From Castor canadensis (Eukaryota; Chordata; Mammalia; Rodentia; Castoridae), in NCBI RefSeq assembly GCF_047511655.1, contig NC_133389.1, positions 156,937,973 to 157,001,972 on the forward strand: a stretch of DNA of 64,000 bases, given 5' to 3'. Positions 60,901 to 64,000 of this stretch are shown here, piece by piece. The position numbers and the translations under genes are program-made. The notes under the pieces are model-generated. The model did no database searches. It worked only from the letters and a program-made list of their open reading frames with translations, and was not told the DNA's origin. Each line of letters begins with the position of its first letter. Within the stretch, counting starts at the first letter, position 1.

Positions 60901-62171
60901 AAAAATACTTAGGTGAGTACACTTCTAGTCTAGAAGAGGTCTAAAAATGTTACGGGATTGTTGCTTCTGGCAACACTGTTTGAGACTGGAACCATCATCA
61001 GGATTTACATGCTGGTAAAGATATCTAAAGTAGACATTCTAAGTATTTGAAGGGGCTGCACTACTTTCTAGCTTTGTGATTAGGATGAGGTACCTAACCT
61101 CTTGTACCTTAGTTCTTCCTCTATGAAATGGATATAATACTGAGAGCACCTGTCTGGTGCCTGGTATTACAATGTAAGTAATGTACATGAGTGCTTTAGC
61201 ATAGCGCTAAGCACATAGTAAGCTGTCAGTAAATTCTAGTTTCTGTTACCCCATGTAGAATCTTTATTTACTTATTTATCTTCATTTCCTTTCAGTCTAA
61301 GAATACTTACCAAAAAAGCATATTTCTTCTCCCTTGAATTTTTGCTTAAAAATTATTATAGAGGGGCCAGAGATCTGTAATTCTAGCTATTCAGGAGGCA
61401 GAGATTGAAGTTTAAGACCAGCATGGGCAAAAAGCGAGACCCTGTCTCAAATTACCTAACACACACAAAAAGGACTGGTAGAGTGCCTGCCTAGCAAGTG
61501 TGAGGCCATGAGTTCAAACCCCAGTACTGTTTTAAAAATAAAAAAATAATTATAGAATGCCAGCTTCGAAACATGTCTATATGTAATAGAAAACTTTTTA
61601 CTAATTTACCAGAAGCAACTGCCTGGAATGTGGTAAGGGATCACTGATTTTATTTATATAGTTGTAAATATATAAATGTTTATACAGTAGTTAAAGGGAA
61701 ATATATAGTCATTCTATAGACTTAGGACCAACTGCTTTGTTTTTCATTCTTTCCATAATATCACAAGCTTTATTTTTGTTCTAACAACTATAAGAAAAAT
61801 CTAACAATACTGATGCATTCAGGATTGATTACTTGGAGTCCTGAAAGAAATTAAAGAAAAATGTTTTCAGCATAAATGCTTTAGTTTCTTTGACTTCATC
61901 TTAAATAGTCTATAGGGTAAGTAAAGGAGAGGGGAGAATGATTGGTTTGGTTTTCTCCCATCTAAAGCTGAAGTATGTAAGTCCTTTTGTATTTGACTTT
62001 TTCTTAACGTTCATAAGATTTTATGGGAACTAAATTTGATTATCAAGATAAAGTTCTTCTTTATTTTCAGATTTCAACTATTGCAGAAAGTGAAGATTCA
62101 CAGGAATCAGTAGATAGTGTAACTGATTCCCAAAAACGAAGGGAAATTCTTTCAAGGAGACCTTCCTACAG
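48835..62171 (+). CDS. CREB1: CREB1 coding region, 5' part (spliced, partial)
   Basis: Joining 48835-48948, 54437-54583, 55351-55392 and 62071-62171 encodes residues 1-134 plus two bases of codon 135 of CREB1 (341-residue alpha form). The product is a nuclear bZIP activator that binds TGACGTCA as a dimer and recruits CBP/p300 when Ser133 is phosphorylated. The window covers the Q1 glutamine-rich activation region (1-87), the alpha insert (88-101) and the first half of the KID (102-135). The translated residues agree with what I know of the human protein. All junctions have GT/AG sites and no frame is broken. The C-terminal KID helix, Q2 and bZIP exons are outside the window. Confidence 0.97.
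50933..51010 (+). mobile_element. ID-like SINE
   Basis: 'gtggggcgttgtagctcagt', 'atgtgcttagcatatgtaag' and 'gagttcagtcctcagcacca'. Confidence 0.8.
52325..52417 (+). mobile_element. tRNA-like SINE
   Basis: 'gtagtagagtgcctgcccag', 'cgaggccctaagttcaaacc' and 'ccagaaccatcaccc' plus a short A tail. It belongs to the family whose consensus ends CCCCAGTACC. Confidence 0.82.
52840..53597 (+). mobile_element. L2 LINE, plus strand
   Basis: 'gtgatttccccagtgctctc', 'aaatgcaagttcttatgata' and 'ggtccctgcccacctctgtt' lead through the ORF2 C-terminal region to 'tcttagaaaatctcattatt' and 'gaagtcagggacctctgtct', in the order of sense L2. The 84-codon frame at 53343-53597 is part of this relic. Confidence 0.65.
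54437..54583 (+). CDS. CREB1: CREB1 exon 3 (Q1 domain)
   Basis: 49 codons in phase 0-0, from VSMPAAHATSSAPTV to VIQSPQVQTVQ, encode residues 39-87. Nine glutamines interspersed with hydrophobic residues form the Q1 constitutive activation region. The acceptor is ccatag after a T-rich tract, and the donor is cag|gtatgt. An overlapping 148-codon frame on the same strand (54280-54726) is out of frame and not real. Confidence 0.97.
54584..55350 (+). other. CREB1: CREB1 intron 3
   Basis: A 767-bp intron between exon 3 and the alpha exon, AT-rich, without a named repeat apart from an (AAAAG)n-like stretch at 55260-55290. Its shortness relative to the others may help pair exon 3 with the cassette exon. 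Confidence 0.9.
55351..55392 (+). CDS. CREB1: CREB1 alpha exon (alternatively spliced, 14 codons)
   Basis: The exon encodes SSCKDLKRLFSGTQ exactly, flanked by ttcacag and cag|gtgagt. It is the cassette that distinguishes CREB-alpha (341 residues) from CREB-delta (327 residues). At 42 bases and phase 0, skipping it keeps the frame, and the numbering of the PKA serine shifts from 133 to 119. The peptide lies between Q1 and the KID and can form an amphipathic helix. Such a small exon with a strong donor suits regulated inclusion. Confidence 0.97.
56713..56797 (+). mobile_element. tRNA-like SINE
   Basis: 'ggctggaggtatggctcagg', 'tggtagagcatttgcttgtg' and 'gagttcaaaccccagtacag', with a G-rich rather than A-rich tail. 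Confidence 0.85.
56916..56938. repeat. (TG)n microsatellite
   Basis: 'tatgtgtgtgtgtgtgtgta', with a related imperfect TG/TA tract at about 57176-57220. Confidence 0.88.
57015..57068. repeat. Perfect hairpin, 25-bp arms with 4-base loop
   Basis: The left arm 57015-57039 (starts 'tgtttgatcacattttctga') and the right arm 57044-57068 (starts 'ttacatcagaaaatgtgatc') are exact reverse complements with the loop 'cagt' between them. The flanking bases do not pair. It lies in CREB1 intron 4 and would fold as a 54-nt hairpin in the pre-mRNA. Confidence 0.97.
57480..57960 (-). mobile_element. L2 LINE 3' end, minus strand
   Basis: 'ttcttcaacaaatgtttatt', 'gctatgtgccagtcattgtt', 'ctaggtgctatcaaaggcag' and 'gtctcatgaagatcacattt' are the inverted L2 3' terminus. 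It continues into degenerate antisense ORF2 sequence. Confidence 0.8.
58703..58768 (+). mobile_element. tRNA-like SINE fragment
   Basis: 'gtctggaggtgtctgcctaa', 'ttagttcaaatcccagtact' and 'gccaaaaag'. An internal deletion shortens it. Confidence 0.72.
59460..59665 (-). mobile_element. Old L1 fragment
   Basis: 'gcagctttaggttcacagca', 'aaaattgagaggaagataaa', 'agcctacattgacacatcat' and 'accaaagtccatactttaca' follow antisense L1M sequence. Confidence 0.7.
60081..60195 (+). mobile_element. B1 SINE
   Basis: 'agccacgtgtggtggtacat', 'gcctataataccagcacttg', 'agcttgaggccaacctggac' and 'tagcaagaccctttctcc' plus an A-rich tail match rodent B1 closely. It is good evidence for a rodent genome. Confidence 0.88.
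61050..61248 (+). mobile_element. MIR SINE
   Basis: 'ctttctagctttgtgattag', 'gaggtacctaacctcttgta', 'atgaaatggatataatactg' and 'gctaagcacatagtaagctg' keep MIR order. Confidence 0.78.
61362..61552 (+). mobile_element. Composite SINE (B1-like plus tRNA-like)
   Basis: 'agatctgtaattctagctat', 'ccagcatgggcaaaaagcga' (left unit), then 'ggactggtagagtgcctgcc' and 'gttcaaaccccagtactg' (right unit), with an AAAAAT-type tail. Confidence 0.88.
62071..62171 (+). CDS. CREB1: CREB1 KID exon (first half, contains Ser133)
   Basis: This 101-bp exon encodes ISTIAESEDSQESVDSVTDS, then QKRREILSRRPSYR with the last codon split (AG|G). The PKA consensus RRPS places Ser133 (alpha numbering) at bases 62164-62166. 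The serine-rich acidic stretch ahead of it (Ser108 to Ser121) is the known site of CK- and DNA-damage-kinase phosphorylation, and Ser129 is a secondary site. The acceptor is ttttcag and the donor is cag|gtatgg in phase 2. The hydrophobic helix that completes CBP binding is in the next exon, outside the window. Confidence 0.97.
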
Positions 62172-64000
62172 GTATGGAGTTAATAGTTAAGAGCAAAGAT
62201 GCACAAGAAGCTAGTTGTAGATAAAGAGATGTCCGAAAGCCAGTTAGAGTTGCTCAAGCCAGTACCTTATATATTACTTCTCTTCTCCTTCAGTTACTTC
62301 TTCAAAATAAATTGAAGTTTATCCTACAGAGTAAGATTACTTCTTACTTCGAACAGTCCTGGATAAACACTCATGTTTCTTTCTGCTTCTGTTTGTGTAG
62401 ACAGTGCTGGCTGCTGCTTTTTGGTTAAAAATTTTGAAATACATTGGATAAGATTGTACCATTTTCTAGTTACATGTTCTGGTTCTGTGTTATTTATCTA
62501 CTTAGCTACACGCTTGTAAAACATTGTTTATGGCAGAGTACTTAGCAGATAATGACTTACATTAATTCAGTAGTTGTTTCAGAGTGGTGCTTTGCTGCCA
62601 TCCTCTAGAGTTAGGGATATCCTACTGTAGTTCTTTTGTTCAGCTATCAGTGTTGCCTAGTCTATGCCCTACCTCCACAGTAGACTCAAAACCATTTATT
62701 ATATGCAGAAACTCACTCCATATTAAATATATTCAAGCAAGGTAGTGCTGCAAATCTTAGCAAACTTACTTTAAAGTTTAATAAATTCTTGTTTTAGCCT
62801 AAATCATGTATGTTTATATATATTCCTATTTTTTAATGTAGTAATACAGTTAGTTGGCTACTAAGCTAAATAAGCTAATTAAAATAAGCTCTATTCTTAC
62901 AAATTAAGGATTCTGTCAATAAAGAGCTATTAAGGACTGTCAATAAATTGATTTTGATGTCAAGAATTTTTATGTTACTAGGTATGTGTTATATACTCAT
63001 AATTTCTTTTGTTTTAAATATAGCTAGTGTTAGATTTTAACTTTGAAGTATATTTCATGTTAATATGTTAACACCTTTGATCTTGAAACAGTTCCAACAA
63101 AGTATTAAGAAACGACATAGCTTCTCTATGTGAACTCAAGGCAAAGCTTAGCTGTAGACTTATATAAGCTTTGTATTGAAAAGAAAAATCTCTTACTTGC
63201 CTTAATTGACTTGTAGCATAAATCCTAGCCAACATCATTTTAAGTATTCTTTAATAAAATGGAAAGTGCTATGAGACTAGACATTGGTAAAAGAGTCATG
63301 AAAGATACTATCTTCCCTTATAATCAGACTTTAACACTGAGTACCATTATTTTCAGTTTATGAATTCCTGAATCCTAACCTCTATATTTTGGTTGTAGCA
63401 AGATACTTAACAAAGTTCCTATAATATGCTTGTAAGATTAGAGAAATAGAGATTAATTGATAATACAAGATAATAATAAGATAATGCTCAGCCTGGTCCC
63501 ATTCATCTTGGTATCTTTACCATAGGAGCCATGCTTATTCAGTTTGCAAATGACAGAACCTTAAGGGTTAAGAAGTACCCTGATAAATGAAAAAATAAGC
63601 ACTTGGAGAGATCATAGCAGCCAAAGGAAGTAGAATGAAACTATAGTATAATTGTAAAATTTACAAAATTGAGTATAAAATTAGTTTTTCAAACTCTTGA
63701 CTTAGAAATCATTTGAAAAAGGTAGACAGGGCATGGTGGCTCGCACCTGTAATCCCAGCTACTTGAGAGGCAGAGATCAAAGCCAGACTGGGGAAAAAGT
63801 TAACAAGACCAACCCCTTTCCCCATATCAATCATTAAGCTGGGTGTGGTGGTGTACATCTGTAATTCCAGCTATGCAGAGGCCTAAATAGGAGGATGGAG
63901 GTCCAGTCTGGCACCAGGAAAAAATGCAAAACTTACTCAAAAAATAACTAAAGCAAAAAAGGCTGGGGGCATGGCTCAAGTAGTAGGGTACCTGCCAACA
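62172..64000 (+). other. CREB1: CREB1 intron 5, 5' part
   Basis: The intron starts with gtatgg and runs off the window. It is AT-rich, with no exon recognised before 64000. Confidence 0.85.
63722..64000 (+). mobile_element. Three-part composite SINE, cut by the window end
   Basis: Two B1-like units ('gcatggtggctcgcacctgt', 'gtgtggtggtgtacatctgt') are joined by 'aaaataactaaagcaaaaaa' to a tRNA-like unit ('ggctgggggcatggctcaag'). This reproduces the trimer at 1853. Confidence 0.88.

Larger units (their letters stand above)
55393..62070 (+). other. CREB1: CREB1 intron 4
   Basis: A 6.7-kb intron with several SINEs, an antisense L2 3' end, an L1 piece, a MIR and a perfect 25-bp-arm hairpin, listed separately. 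Stretches 55393-56710, 57960-58700, 58770-59455 and 60200-61040 appear unique and lack recognisable exons. Confidence 0.85.

Noticed and set aside
60639..60944. 101-codon frame in intron 4
   Set aside because: No homology is recognised and an overlapping 71-codon frame exists on the other strand. There is no evidence that it is an exon.
48949..62070. Additional CREB1 cassette exons (psi, gamma, omega or W types described in testis)
   Set aside because: I looked for short exons with splice sites in introns 2 to 4 but could not identify any securely from sequence alone.
1..64000. CRISPR arrays, operons, prophages or other microbial systems
   Set aside because: The window is clearly vertebrate nuclear DNA with spliced CREB1 exons and mammalian SINEs/LINEs. 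No regularly spaced repeats or bacterial-style gene clusters exist.
1..64000. Free-standing tRNA, snRNA, 5S or Y RNA genes
   Set aside because: All tRNA-like sequences seen are parts of ID or composite SINEs with A tails. No intact structural RNA gene was recognised.

Overview
This is a mammalian nuclear genome window and no microbial features are present. It holds the 5' half of the CREB1 gene (cAMP response element-binding protein 1) on the + strand and about 30 kb of repeat-rich sequence upstream of it. The non-coding CpG-island exon, the start-codon exon, the glutamine-rich Q1 exon, the 14-codon alternatively spliced alpha exon and the first half of the kinase-inducible domain (KID) exon are all present with consensus splice sites. 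The rest of the KID, the Q2 domain and the bZIP domain lie beyond position 64000.

The repeats point to a rodent. B1-like units and ID-like tRNA-derived SINEs are frequent, and many are fused into two- or three-part composite SINEs whose 3' unit reads like 'ggctggtggagtggctcaag...ccccagtac'. I associate these composites from memory with Castorimorpha, most likely a beaver (Castor). That species guess is an inference; the rodent call is firmer.

Layout. 1-29.7 kb is intergenic and built from old mammalian repeats: L1 pieces, several MLT1-type MaLR LTRs, MER5A, MIR, a near full-length Tigger transposon of about 3 kb, and dense antisense L2 between about 21.6 and 29.3 kb. 29.7-31.35 kb is a CpG island with GC boxes, CREB1 exon 1 and several TGACG half-sites. 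30.6-48.8 kb is intron 1, mostly AT-rich unique sequence; it contains a thymosin beta-10 (TMSB10) retropseudogene inserted inside an old L1. 48.8-62.2 kb carries the coding exons. The window ends in intron 5 inside a composite SINE.

Only one protein-coding gene is supported. The exons joined in order encode CREB residues 1 to 135 (alpha-form numbering), including the PKA target Ser133, and every internal junction up to the alpha exon falls between codons. I found no undescribed biological system. The most notable items are two perfect inverted repeats in CREB1 introns, an open Tigger-SINE-Tigger chimeric reading frame with an in-frame 54-bp duplication, and the TMSB10 retrocopy that still has an open short frame.
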